DNA of 32,193 bases from Rhodospirillales bacterium. GTDB lineage: Bacteria > Pseudomonadota > Alphaproteobacteria > Rhodospirillales > Defluviicoccaceae. Positions 25,424-32,193 of the stretch are shown here, piece after piece. Each line of letters begins with the position of its first letter. Position 1 is the first letter of the stretch. Made by a program: the position numbers and the translations under genes. The DNA lies in contig REEP01000066.1 of assembly GCA_007695045.1 (NCBI GenBank), positions 1 through 32,193 of the forward strand. Direction: 5' to 3'. The notes beneath the pieces were generated by a model, which worked only from the letters and a program-made list of their open reading frames with translations, did not search any database and was not told the origin of the DNA.

Positions 25424-26778
25424 CGTAACTCCTCTTCAAGTGCCGTGGCGAAGCGATCCATATCGTCCTCGCTGTTGGTTTCGGTGGCTGCCACCAGCAA
25501 CCGTGCATCTGCCTCGGCTGCATGATCGGCCTCGGGGAACAGCCGGGCTGCCGGCACGCCGGCCAGGATCCCCCGCCCCGCCAGCGCTTCCACCACGGCC
25601 ACAGCCGGCTTGGGAAGGTGCACGGTGAACTCGTTGAAAAACGGGCCGTCCATCACCGTGACCGCCGGTATGGCGGCAAGCCGGTCGGCGAGAGATACCG
25701 CGGCGACGTGGTTGAGCTTGGCCAGCCGCGCAAACCCCGCTTCACCCAACAATGTCAGGTGAATCGTAAATGCGAGCGCACACAGCCCGCTGTTGGTGCA
25801 GATATTGCTGGTCGCCTTCTCGCGGCGGATGTGCTGTTCCCGGGTGGACAGCGTGAGCACGAAGCCGCGGCGGCCGTCGGCATCCACTGTCTCACCCACC
25901 AGGCGGCCCGGCATCTGTCGCACGAACTTTTCCCGGGTGGCGAACAGGCCCACCGTGGGGCCGCCGAAACCGGTCGCGTTACCGAGGGACTGGCCCTCCG
26001 CGGCGACGATGTCGGCCCCCATGTCTCCCGGCGGCCGCAGCATGCCGAGGGAGACGACCTCATTGACGACCACCACCAGCAGCGCTCCCGCCGCGTGGCA
26101 GGTCGCGGCCAGCGGTGCCAAGTCACGAACACGACCAAACACGTCGGGATTCTGCACCACGACACACGCGGTCGCGGAATTGACTGCGTCGGACGCAGTC
26201 TCGCCCCCATCCCAGTCCGGCGGCAACTGCACCAAGTCCAGGTTCATGAAGCGGGCGTTGGTGGCGGTCACCTCCCGGGCATGCGGGTGCAGCCCGCCCG
26301 ATAGCACGATCCGGGACCGACGGGTGATACGTGCCGCCATCAGCACCGCTTCCGCCGTGGCAGTGGCGCCATCGTAAAGGGAGGCGTTGGCCACCTCCAT
26401 GCCGGTCGCCAGGGCCACCTGGGTCTGGAACTCGAACAGGTATTGCAGCGTCCCTTGCGCCACTTCCGGCTGGTATGGTGTGTACGCAGTGAGAAACTCT
26501 CCCCGCTGGATCAGGTGGTCGACGCTTGCCGGGATATGATGCCGGTAGGCGCCGGCACCAAGGAAGCAGGGCGCGTTGGCCGGGCTCAGGTTGCGGGCGG
26601 CCCACGCCTGGAAGGCCCGCTCTACCGTCAGTTCGTCAGCATGGTTCGGCAGGCCCGGCACCGGACCCGGCAGACGGGCGGCGGACGGCACGTCGCAAAA
26701 CAGAGCGTCGACGGTCTCGGAACCGATGGCCGCCAACATGGTGCGGCGATCGGCTTCGGTCAGGGGCAAATAGCGCAT
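25420..26778 (-). CDS. gcvPA: Glycine dehydrogenase (decarboxylating) subunit 1
   Basis: This is the non-lysine half of the split P-protein, 452 residues and of normal length. Landmarks are [18 protein letters not shown] at the N-terminus and [41 protein letters not shown], the segment that defines the family, is followed by [39 protein letters not shown] and [13 protein letters not shown]. The start ATG shares a base with the gcvH stop (TGATG), which again points to coupling. Together with gcvPB it replaces the single long GcvP of E. coli. Confidence 0.97.
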   Translation of the reverse strand: MRYLPLTEADRRTMLAAIGSETVDALFCDVPSAARLPGPVPGLPNHADELTVERAFQAWAARNLSPANAPCFLGAGAYRHHIPASVDHLIQRGEFLTAYTPYQPEVAQGTLQYLFEFQTQVALATGMEVANASLYDGATATAEAVLMAARITRRSRIVLSGGLHPHAREVTATNARFMNLDLVQLPPDWDGGETASDAVNSATACVVVQNPDVFGRVRDLAPLAATCHAAGALLVVVVNEVVSLGMLRPPGDMGADIVAAEGQSLGNATGFGGPTVGLFATREKFVRQMPGRLVGETVDADGRRGFVLTLSTREQHIRREKATSNICTNSGLCALAFTIHLTLLGEAGFARLAKLNHVAAVSLADRLAAIPAVTVMDGPFFNEFTVHLPKPAVAVVEALAGRGILAGVPAARLFPEADHAAEADARLLVAATETNSEDDMDRFATALEEELR

Positions 26779-27155
26779 CAGTCCAAGCTGTCCACGTAAT
26801 CCTTGTAGGTGGCGGTATCCATCAAATCGTCGAGTTCCGCCGAAGCGGTGATCCGCATCTTGAAGAACCAGCCCTCCGCGGTCGGGGCGCTGTTCACCGT
26901 GGCCGGCTCCTCGGCGAGTTTCTCATTGGTCTCGGTCACGTCGCCGCTGACCGGCGCATAGACTTCGCTGGCTGCCTTGACCGACTCAACGACAGCCACT
27001 TCGTCCCCTTTAACGACTTGGCGTCCAACCTCGGGAAGTTCAACGAATACGACGTCGCCCAATTGCTCCTGGGCGTAATCGGTAATGCCGACGGTGCCGA
27101 TCTCTCCGTCGACCCGAATCCACTCATGTTCACGGGTGTAACGCATTGATGTCAT
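26778..27155 (-). CDS. gcvH: Glycine cleavage system H protein
   Basis: This is the lipoyl carrier of the glycine cleavage system, 125 residues. [29 protein letters not shown] is followed by the lipoylation motif [17 protein letters not shown] with Lys60, and by EGWFFKM near the C-terminus. It shuttles the aminomethyl group from P-protein to T-protein. The ATG at 27155 has GGGGGAG about 8 bases upstream. An ATG three codons later is also possible. The frame extends upstream to 27203 without a better start. It lies 44 bases after gcvT. Confidence 0.97.
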   Translation of the reverse strand: MTSMRYTREHEWIRVDGEIGTVGITDYAQEQLGDVVFVELPEVGRQVVKGDEVAVVESVKAASEVYAPVSGDVTETNEKLAEEPATVNSAPTAEGWFFKMRITASAELDDLMDTATYKDYVDSLD

Positions 27156-27199
27156 GTTCGGCTCCCCCTGCGTGCTGGAAATCATGCGGGTTGCTTGTA

Positions 27200-28333
27200 T
27201 CATGTGGCATAGCGATGCGGCACGAACGGCAACGACACGACCCGGCCCGGCAACGACTGCCCACGCACCACCGCACTCACCAGGGCATTTTCATTGGCAT
27301 GATCCGGGTTCACATACCCCATGGCGATGGGTGCCTCCACGGTAGGTCCGAAACCGCCGCTTGTAATCCGTCCGAGGTCCTTCCCCCACCGATCGGTGAT
27401 CGTGGCCCCGGCCCGGGCCGGAACCTTTCCCTGCAACACGATACCGACGCGTTTGCGCTTCGGACCCTCAGCCATCTGGCGGAGAATGATTTCGTCACCC
27501 GGAAAACCACCCTCTTCCCGCCTCCGCCGTCCAATGGTCCAGCCGAGCCCGGCTTCCACTGGTGTCGTCGTCTCGTCCAAATCCTGGCCGTAAAGGCACA
27601 AGCCGGCCTCCAATCTCAATGTATCGCGCGCACCAAGGCCAGCCGGCATCACCTCGGGTTCGCCCAGGATCATGTCTGCCAACTCGGCGGCGTGCTCGCC
27701 GGCAACGGCGATTTCGAAGCCGTCCTCTCCGGTATATCCCGACCTGGTGATGCCGCAGCGGATATCGCCAACCTTCAGGGCCTCCATGGTCATGAATAAC
27801 ATGTGCCGGCTGGCCGGGACGAAGCGCGCAAGCACCGACGCGGCCGCCGGGCCCTGCAGCGCCAACAGAGCGCGGTCCGACCAGACATCGATGTCGATAC
27901 GGTCGCCGATGCGTTCACGGATGAGCGCGAAGTCGTGGTCCTTGCGCGCTGCATTGACCACCAGGACCACATAATATCCCCCGTTGATCACCATCAGGTC
28001 GTCGACAATGCCGCCGCTCTCATTGGTCATCAGGGTGTAGCGAAGCCGTCCCGCGCCCAGACTGCGGATGTCGCCGACCACCAGGGTCTCGAGCGCCCCC
28101 GCCACATCGTCGCCGCGCAGCAGCGCCATACCCATGTGCGACACGTCAAACAGGACGGCCTGGTTGCGGCAGTGGCGATGCTCGGCCAGGATGCCGTCGT
28201 ATTGGAGCGGCATTTCATAGCCGGCGAAAGGGACCAGCTTTGCGCCGAGCTTGCGGTGCAGGTCGTACAGCGGCGTCCGCTTCAATGCCTGGGTGGCGGC
28301 TGCTTCAGTCAAGCAAATCTCCTTCGATCGCAT
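27200..28333 (-). CDS. gcvT: Glycine cleavage system aminomethyltransferase (T protein)
   Basis: GcvT releases ammonia from the aminomethyl-lipoyl arm of GcvH and passes the methylene group to tetrahydrofolate. The 377-residue product has the folate-binding fold with RTPLYDLHRKLGAKLVPFAGYEMPLQY, FDVSHMGMALLRGDD, ITRSGYTGEDGFEIAV, GARDTLRLEAGLCLYGQDL, and the C-terminal SGGFGPTVEAPIAMGYV. It is first in the operon. The ATG at 28333 is chosen because it gives the family N-terminus; an in-frame ATG at 28387 would extend it. Neither has a strong ribosome-binding site. The 113-base upstream gap shows no glycine-riboswitch pattern. Confidence 0.96.
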   Translation of the reverse strand: MRSKEICLTEAAATQALKRTPLYDLHRKLGAKLVPFAGYEMPLQYDGILAEHRHCRNQAVLFDVSHMGMALLRGDDVAGALETLVVGDIRSLGAGRLRYTLMTNESGGIVDDLMVINGGYYVVLVVNAARKDHDFALIRERIGDRIDIDVWSDRALLALQGPAAASVLARFVPASRHMLFMTMEALKVGDIRCGITRSGYTGEDGFEIAVAGEHAAELADMILGEPEVMPAGLGARDTLRLEAGLCLYGQDLDETTTPVEAGLGWTIGRRRREEGGFPGDEIILRQMAEGPKRKRVGIVLQGKVPARAGATITDRWGKDLGRITSGGFGPTVEAPIAMGYVNPDHANENALVSAVVRGQSLPGRVVSLPFVPHRYAT

Positions 28334-28446
28334 GATGTTGGTGGTGAGACGGTTGATATGGCATGGCTGCAACAACCGGCTCGACACCCCGCACGGTGAT
28401 CAGGCCACCGCGCTTGAAATTTCGGCCGGCCGGGTTGATGCGCCAG

Positions 28447-29040
28447 CTATCGCGTCTGACCGTCCCGCCTGCGGTTGTACTCCAGTTCATCCGGGGTAAG
28501 TTGAAAGCCGACCAGAATGTCGTACTGACGGCCGGTAGTGCCTTCAGTCAAAGGAATACGAACAGTGACAGGGGGATCGTTGTCGATGACGCTTAGCCGG
28601 GTCAGGTTGCCGGGAAAGCTCACCGCAATCGGAAATCTCTGAACGTTCAAAATGGATTGGTCGAGTCCAATAACGCTGACGAGGTAGCTGAAGTCGGCCT
28701 GCCGGTCATTATTGGCTGGGCCGCGCACCACGGTCATAACCGGAGCGACCGTGACCACGACAATTTGTCCGTTGCCGCGGCCTCCCATGACCTGGCAGTC
28801 TGCCTGCACGTCTGTAAATTCCGCCTGATAATCCACGTCGGTCAGATCTCGGCCGGGCCCGGGGGCAAACTGGGTCAGGGTCGCGGCATCGGCAAGCAGG
28901 CTCACCCGCGGACATCGGGCCGCAAGGTCCGGTGCCTGGCTGCTGCCGCAACCGCTGACCAAAAGGACGCCCATCAGGATCGCAGCCCAGCCAGGCCTGC
29001 GGTAGTGTCGCTTCCTTTCGTGTGTCGTGGCGGAGTTCAC
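28447..29040 (-). CDS. Predicted outer- or inner-membrane lipoprotein, unknown function
   Basis: The 197-residue protein has a lipoprotein signal: a basic N-terminus (HERKRHYRRPGW), a hydrophobic stretch (AAILMGVLLVSG) and the lipobox VSGC with Cys31. The mature part is about 165 residues, with regular strand-like segments (YQAEFTDVQADCQVM, GQIVVVTVAPVMTVVRGP, FPIAVSFPGN, VTVRIPLTEGTTGRQYDILVGFQL) that suggest a beta-sandwich. The end is charged. The start is GTG at 29040, forming a GTGA overlap with the stop of the CDGSH gene, so the two are coupled. Without that start, the next in-frame ATG would leave a signal too short. No family was recognised with certainty. Confidence 0.8.
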   Translation of the reverse strand: MNSATTHERKRHYRRPGWAAILMGVLLVSGCGSSQAPDLAARCPRVSLLADAATLTQFAPGPGRDLTDVDYQAEFTDVQADCQVMGGRGNGQIVVVTVAPVMTVVRGPANNDRQADFSYLVSVIGLDQSILNVQRFPIAVSFPGNLTRLSVIDNDPPVTVRIPLTEGTTGRQYDILVGFQLTPDELEYNRRRDGQTR

Positions 29041-29276
29041 AGTTGCTTGTGCGTGCCATCGCAGAACGGCTGCACAGCGGTCTGCTTGCATCCGCAAAAA
29101 TATACTGTCTCCGTCCGCTCTGCCTTGGTAATGACGGGAGACATATCGGTCTCCTTGTGACTGCCGTCGCACAGCGGTTGGTTTGAACTGCGCCCGCAGG
29201 CGCACCAAGCATATTTGCGGCCAGCCTCCACCGCCATGGCGAATGGCGCCCGCTGGGCGATCACGGCATCCGGCAT
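29037..29276 (-). CDS. Dual-CDGSH iron-sulfur protein
   Basis: The 79-residue protein contains two CDGSH motifs. The first is CACGRSSNQPLCDGSH with Cys25, Cys27, Cys36, His40; the second is CGCKQTAVQPFCDGTH with Cys61, Cys63, Cys72, His76. Each should hold a redox-active [2Fe-2S] cluster with three Cys and one His ligand. Tandem-motif members (CISD3/MiNT type) fold as a monomer with two clusters. There is no membrane segment. AGGAG stands 7 bases before the ATG at 29276, which is preferred over the upstream ATG at 29315. It is translationally coupled to a lipoprotein gene. Its physiological partner is unknown. Confidence 0.93.
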   Translation of the reverse strand: MPDAVIAQRAPFAMAVEAGRKYAWCACGRSSNQPLCDGSHKETDMSPVITKAERTETVYFCGCKQTAVQPFCDGTHKQL

Positions 29277-29331
29277 CGTTGTCTCCTGTTCTCCGATCTT
29301 CGAGCACGGTGGCACTGTAGAGGAAGGCCCT

Positions 29332-29379
29332 GTCCCGGTACAAGCGCGCCGGGACCTGGATCACCTCCCCGCGGCGGGG
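29332..29379. repeat. Two inverted repeats in the CDGSH / thrB divergent region
   Basis: GTCCCGG (29332-29338) and CCGGGAC (29349-29355) are a perfect 7-bp inverted repeat with a 10-base spacer. Next to it, CCCCG (29367-29371) and CGGGG (29375-29379) form a tight hairpin. Both lie in the 210-base region between the divergent genes and could be operators or leader hairpins of thrB. No -10/-35 pair could be assigned. Confidence 0.35.
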
Positions 29380-29486
29380 GATCGTTCCCACTGCGGGGGC
29401 ACTCTCGTCAACGGCGCCGCAGGGGATTATGGTTTCGCGAAGTGGCATGTCCGGTCGGCGATGCGCTGATAACGTGAGAACGAGGA

Positions 29487-30467
29487 ATGGCGGTTTATAC
29501 GGAAGTGACTGACGAGGAGGTGGCTGCCTTCGTGGCCGATTACGCCATTGGAGCCGTGGTCGCGTGCAAAGGCATCGCCGAGGGCGTGGAGAATTCCAAT
29601 TTCCTGCTCGCCACCGATCGCGGCACTTTTATCCTCACCCTGTATGAGCGCCGCGTTCGCCCTGAAGACCTGCCATTCTTCCTCGGTCTGATGGAGCATC
29701 TGGCCGCCGCCGGTGTGCCGTGTCCGGTACCGGTGCGGGCCCAGGATGGAACGGCGCTCCGCATGCTCGCGGGCCGGCCGGCGGCGATTGTGACGTTCCT
29801 GCGTGGCCTCTGGCCCAAGCGACCCACGCCGCACCACTGCTCGGGGGTGGGGGAGGCGTTGGCGGCCCTGCACTTGGCCGGCCTGGATTTTCCGTGTGGC
29901 CGTTCCAACGACTTGTCGGTGCAGGGCTGGCGGGCGTTGCTTGAAGCCTGCGTGTCCCACGGCGACCGCTTCGCCGCCGATCTTGCAGATGATCTGGCAG
30001 AGGAACTTACGGCCGAGCTGGCTGCCCTGGAGACGGCATGGCCGCAGCAGTTGCCGGCCGGCATCATCCATGCCGACCTGTTCCCCGACAATGTGTTCTT
30101 CGAGCGCGACCGGCTCAGCGGCGTGATTGATTTCTATTTCGCCTGCCGTGACTTTCTGGCCTATGACCTCGCCATTTGTCTGAATGCGTGGTGCTTCGAA
30201 CCGGACGGGAGCTTCAATATCACCAAGGCGCGGCGGCTGCTGACGGCCTATCACGCCCGCCGCCCGCTCACGGCATCGGAACTGGCAGCGCTGCCCTTGC
30301 TCGCCCGAGGCGCGGCGATGCGGTTTCTGCTGACCCGTTTATACGATTGGCTGAATACCCCGAGGAACGCGCTGGTTTCGCCCAAGAACCCCGCCGAATA
30401 CCTCCAGAAGCTGCGGTTTCACCGGCGCATCCGCGGCCCTGAGGGCTACGGGCTTGGCCGGCCCTGA
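29487..30467 (+). CDS. thrB: Homoserine kinase, type II (APH-fold)
   Basis: This enzyme phosphorylates homoserine for threonine synthesis. The 326-residue protein is of the aminoglycoside-phosphotransferase-fold type (ThrB2), not the GHMP type of E. coli. [16 protein letters not shown] and [13 protein letters not shown] at the N-terminus are characteristic. The catalytic loop is [13 protein letters not shown] with His195, Asp197 and Asn202, followed by the metal-binding GVIDFYFAC with Asp215. The C-terminus [12 protein letters not shown] is also typical. GAGGA just before the ATG is the ribosome-binding site. It overlaps the start of rnhA; the thrB-rnhA order, usually with ispH upstream, is common in alphaproteobacteria, but ispH is not here. 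Confidence 0.95.
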   Translation: MAVYTEVTDEEVAAFVADYAIGAVVACKGIAEGVENSNFLLATDRGTFILTLYERRVRPEDLPFFLGLMEHLAAAGVPCPVPVRAQDGTALRMLAGRPAAIVTFLRGLWPKRPTPHHCSGVGEALAALHLAGLDFPCGRSNDLSVQGWRALLEACVSHGDRFAADLADDLAEELTAELAALETAWPQQLPAGIIHADLFPDNVFFERDRLSGVIDFYFACRDFLAYDLAICLNAWCFEPDGSFNITKARRLLTAYHARRPLTASELAALPLLARGAAMRFLLTRLYDWLNTPRNALVSPKNPAEYLQKLRFHRRIRGPEGYGLGRP

Positions 30468-30960
30468 ACCGCCACTGCCGCCCGCTGCTGTGCCGCCGCA
30501 CGCAGTGCGATCCGACGACCGGGTGGCCATCTTCACCGATGGCGCCTGCCTCGGCAATCCGGGGCCCGGCGGTTGGGGGGCGGTGCTGCGCTGGCGCGGG
30601 GCGGAGCGCGAGATGTCGGGTTCCGATTCGGCCACCACCAACAACCGGATGGAAATGACAGCGGCGATCGAGGCACTGGAGACGTTGAAGCGTCCGGTGG
30701 CCGTCGACCTGTACACTGACAGCACTTACCTCCGTGACGGCATCACCCGCTGGATCCAAGGCTGGAAGCGAAACGGCTGGCGCACCGCTGAACGAAAACC
30801 GGTGAAGAATGCCGATCTGTGGCGGCGGCTCGACGCTGCTGCCGCCCGCCACAGGGTCGAGTGGCACTGGGTCCGTGGGCATGCCGGTCATGCCGAAAAC
30901 GAGCGCGCCGACCGTCTGGCGCTGGCGGCTGCCAAGCACGCTGCACGTCAGTCCTCCTGA
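30454..30960 (+). CDS. rnhA: Ribonuclease HI
   Basis: RNase HI degrades the RNA strand of RNA-DNA hybrids. The 168-residue frame has all catalytic acids: Asp29 in [16 protein letters not shown], Glu67 in [13 protein letters not shown], Asp89 in LYTDSTYL, and the final Asp in [11 protein letters not shown]. The basic handle region [21 protein letters not shown] is present. The start is uncertain: TTG at 30454 overlaps thrB by 14 bases. GTG codons at 30490 and 30505 would remove a Pro-rich N-terminus ([12 protein letters not shown]) and give the usual 150-residue size. Cotranscription with thrB is very likely. Confidence 0.94.
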   Translation: MAGPEPPLPPAAVPPHAVRSDDRVAIFTDGACLGNPGPGGWGAVLRWRGAEREMSGSDSATTNNRMEMTAAIEALETLKRPVAVDLYTDSTYLRDGITRWIQGWKRNGWRTAERKPVKNADLWRRLDAAAARHRVEWHWVRGHAGHAENERADRLALAAAKHAARQSS

Positions 30961-30978
30961 TTGAAACTCGCATAACGG

Positions 30979-30992
30979 GAGCGTGATCGCTC
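30979..30992 (+). terminator. Possible weak terminator after rnhA
   Basis: GAGCG (30979-30983) and CGCTC (30988-30992) pair around a four-base loop 18 bases after the rnhA stop, followed by GTAGGGGTTTT. The stem is short. The rest of the 141-base gap is unusually A/T-rich. It includes a 6-bp inverted repeat AATCTT (31017-31022) / AAGATT (31031-31036), perhaps part of the hemerythrin gene promoter. Confidence 0.3.
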
Positions 30993-31101
30993 TGTAGGGG
31001 TTTTCGGACCCAAAATAATCTTTTTAGTAGAAGATTTTCTCTGGGTGCCCGGCATTCGCGTGTGCTAGGGTGCTGACAATAACCCGTTTGGGGGCAATTC
31101 G

Positions 31102-31644
31102 ATGAGCGTGTCAAACCCGAGGGACGTGGCCGTTCGCTGGTCGGCGGGCCTGAGCGTCGGCATTCCGGCGCTTGACGCCGATCGTCGCTGTCTGGTGAGG
31201 GTGATCAGCCTTCTCCAGGGTATTGACGATGGCGAGGAGGCCCGGACCATGGTGGGAGCCACTCTGGACACTCTCGCTCTCTATGCCCCGTTTCATTTCG
31301 CACGAGAAGAGCGGGTGCTGGAAGCCTTCGGCTATCCGGGACTGGAGGTTCACCGCAACGAACATCGGGGGTTCATCGCGGATCTGGAGCGCTTGCGCAA
31401 ACGTTTCGGCGGCCGCGCCGACCGGCGGGCGTCGGCCCGGCTGCTGGCCGAGTTGACCGACCGGCTGACCCATCATGTCCTGCTGTATGACATGGATTAC
31501 AAGGGTTTCATTGGCGACCTCGGGCGGGCTGAACAGCTTGCCCGCGGCGGCAGCAGCGAGTGTCTGCTGGCTGCTCAGCCAACCCAACGGCCGCGTCGGA
31601 ACCGTGCCCGATCTGCACCGGTGGCCGCTTCACTGATGCACTAG
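31102..31644 (+). CDS. Bacteriohemerythrin-like protein lacking one His ligand
   Basis: The 180-residue protein has the four-helix hemerythrin pattern: RWSAGLSVGIPALDADRR, YAPFHFAREERVLEAFGYPGLEVHRNEH, and LTHHVLLYDMDYKGF. Six of the seven di-iron ligands are visible: His65 and Glu69 (HFxxEE), His84, His88, His125 and Asp130. The first ligand, the His of the canonical DxQH, is replaced by Arg28 (DADR). Intact bacteriohemerythrins bind O2 for delivery or sensing. With a missing ligand the site may be altered or mononuclear. A 40-residue basic, low-complexity tail (QPTQRPRRNRARSAPV) follows the domain. It stands alone between rnhA and an efflux gene. The ATG at 31102 has GGGGGCAA upstream. Confidence 0.88.
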   Translation: MSVSNPRDVAVRWSAGLSVGIPALDADRRCLVRVISLLQGIDDGEEARTMVGATLDTLALYAPFHFAREERVLEAFGYPGLEVHRNEHRGFIADLERLRKRFGGRADRRASARLLAELTDRLTHHVLLYDMDYKGFIGDLGRAEQLARGGSSECLLAAQPTQRPRRNRARSAPVAASLMH

Positions 31645-31797
31645 GCAAGGTGTGTGCGTCAGCAAACCGTCCTGATCGGGAACCGAGGCTGCCGCCGTTC
31701 CTTGCCTTGCCAGGCGTTCCGGAGGTAGTCTCGCCCTCTGATCTGGGCGGGGCGGCAGGCAGGGGTTCAAGCGATACGACCGAGAGTGCACGCCCGC

Positions 31798-32193
31798 ATG
31801 CACAGACGCCGATCCGGAGACACGTGCCCGGCACCTTTGGCCTGCCGTTTGCTTTTTTTGATGCTGCTCGTTCCGGCTACGGCCTGTGACGATGTCGAGC
31901 GCGCCGGCGAAGCGCCGGAACCGCCGCCGCCTTCGGTAACGGTGGCCCCGGTGGAGGAAGCATCGATCAGCCCGGAGTTCACGTTCGTCGGCCAAACCCG
32001 GGCCGTTGACAGCGTCGACTTCCGGGCACGAGTGGAAGGGTTTCTGATCGACCGCCCGTTCGTTGAAGGCGATGATGTCGACGCTGATGCTCTTCTCTTC
32101 GTCATTGAACAGGCACCCTATCGCGCTTCGGTCGAGGCGGCGGAAGCGGCGCTGGCCGAGGCCGAAGCGGCCCACCAACTCACCAGCCGGGAT
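31798..32193 (+). CDS. RND efflux periplasmic adaptor, N-terminal part (partial)
   Basis: The frame is open to the right edge (132 codons visible). It begins with a lipoprotein signal: basic MHRRRSGD, hydrophobic LACRLLFLMLLVPA and the lipobox ATAC. The AcrA/MexA-type adaptor N-terminus follows: PPPSVTVAPVEEASISPEFTFVGQTRAVDSVDFRARVEGFL, here read in two parts, with the lipoyl-domain start FVEGDDVDADALLFVIEQAPYRA. The coiled-coil hairpin then begins (VEAAEAALAEAEAAHQL). These proteins link an inner-membrane RND pump to an outer-membrane channel; the pump gene should lie downstream. The ATG at 31798 gives a proper signal length, though its ribosome-binding site is weak. The 153-base gap before it holds no clear promoter. 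Confidence 0.9.
   Translation, partial: MHRRRSGDTCPAPLACRLLFLMLLVPATACDDVERAGEAPEPPPPSVTVAPVEEASISPEFTFVGQTRAVDSVDFRARVEGFLIDRPFVEGDDVDADALLFVIEQAPYRASVEAAEAALAEAEAAHQLTSRD

Noticed and set aside
28334-28446. Possible glycine riboswitch upstream of gcvT
   Set aside because: The short gap lacks the GGAGAG-type and paired aptamer patterns of glycine riboswitches.
28305-28490. 61-codon - strand frame between the lipoprotein and gcvT
   Set aside because: It overlaps both neighbours in other frames, has no ribosome-binding site and no recognisable features.
31659-31704. GGAAC...CGTT resembling a general-stress (EcfG) promoter before the efflux adaptor
   Set aside because: The spacing between the two elements is about 12 bases, not the 16-17 expected, and the match is better explained as a small GGAAC/GTTCC inverted repeat.
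31644-31706. GGCAAGG / CCTTGCC pairing downstream of the hemerythrin gene as a terminator
   Set aside because: The two arms are separated by about 50 bases with only a partial inner helix and no T-run, so it is too weak to call.

Overview
The window is chromosomal DNA from a high-GC alphaproteobacterium. Order Rhodospirillales is the best guess; the genus cannot be told from the sequence. Supporting signs are the short class II regulator HisZ next to purA, a GapR (DUF2312) nucleoid protein, an alphaproteobacterial-type RpoH, a split glycine decarboxylase (gcvPA/gcvPB), type II homoserine kinase beside rnhA, and a DUF6476-like membrane protein. No phage, transposon, CRISPR, rRNA or tRNA gene is visible. 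Both window edges cut a gene: the 3' part of metH at the left and the 5' part of an RND efflux adaptor at the right.

Layout. 1-5433 holds metabolic genes on the + strand (metH end, aqpZ, hisZ-purA). 5472-12809 is a three-gene signalling operon on the - strand. In transcription order it encodes a REC-PAS-(degenerate GGDEF)-EAL response regulator, a 1313-residue membrane histidine kinase with about six PAS domains, one of them a LOV photosensor, and a REC-HDOD response regulator. 13066-15676 encodes a probable tail-anchored pseudokinase and a small polytopic membrane protein. 15690-17665 (-) carries rluD and rpoH. 17699-21241 (+) carries a DUF6476-like protein, a JAMM peptidase, a DUF4921 GalT-like protein, gapR and a trypsin-like protease. 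21479-23859 is a patch of small accessory genes: a helical protein plus a LuxR-type solo regulator with a Cys/His cluster, a CBS-pair protein on the - strand, and two unrecognised proteins. 23906-28333 (-) is the complete glycine cleavage operon gcvT-gcvH-gcvPA-gcvPB. 28447-29276 (-) is a dual-CDGSH iron-sulfur protein coupled to a lipoprotein. 29487-30960 (+) is thrB-rnhA, followed by a bacteriohemerythrin-like protein and the efflux adaptor.

How the genes work together. The 5.5-12.8 kb operon reads as one pathway: a sensor that probably responds to blue light phosphorylates two regulators, one degrading c-di-GMP (EAL) and one with an HDOD output. The LOV domain keeps its adduct-forming cysteine but has Leu where the signalling glutamine normally sits. 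This makes it the most interesting item in the window. The Gcv genes, metH and purA all touch one-carbon and purine metabolism, but they are not in one operon.

Non-coding structure. Several strong GC-rich hairpins lack a T-tract. They lie just after metH, in the 311-base aqpZ-hisZ gap, and across the DUF4921 stop codon. A nested hairpin occupies the leader of the 21479 operon. Two gene ends (metH and the gene ending at 23859) carry short tandem duplications that include the stop codon.
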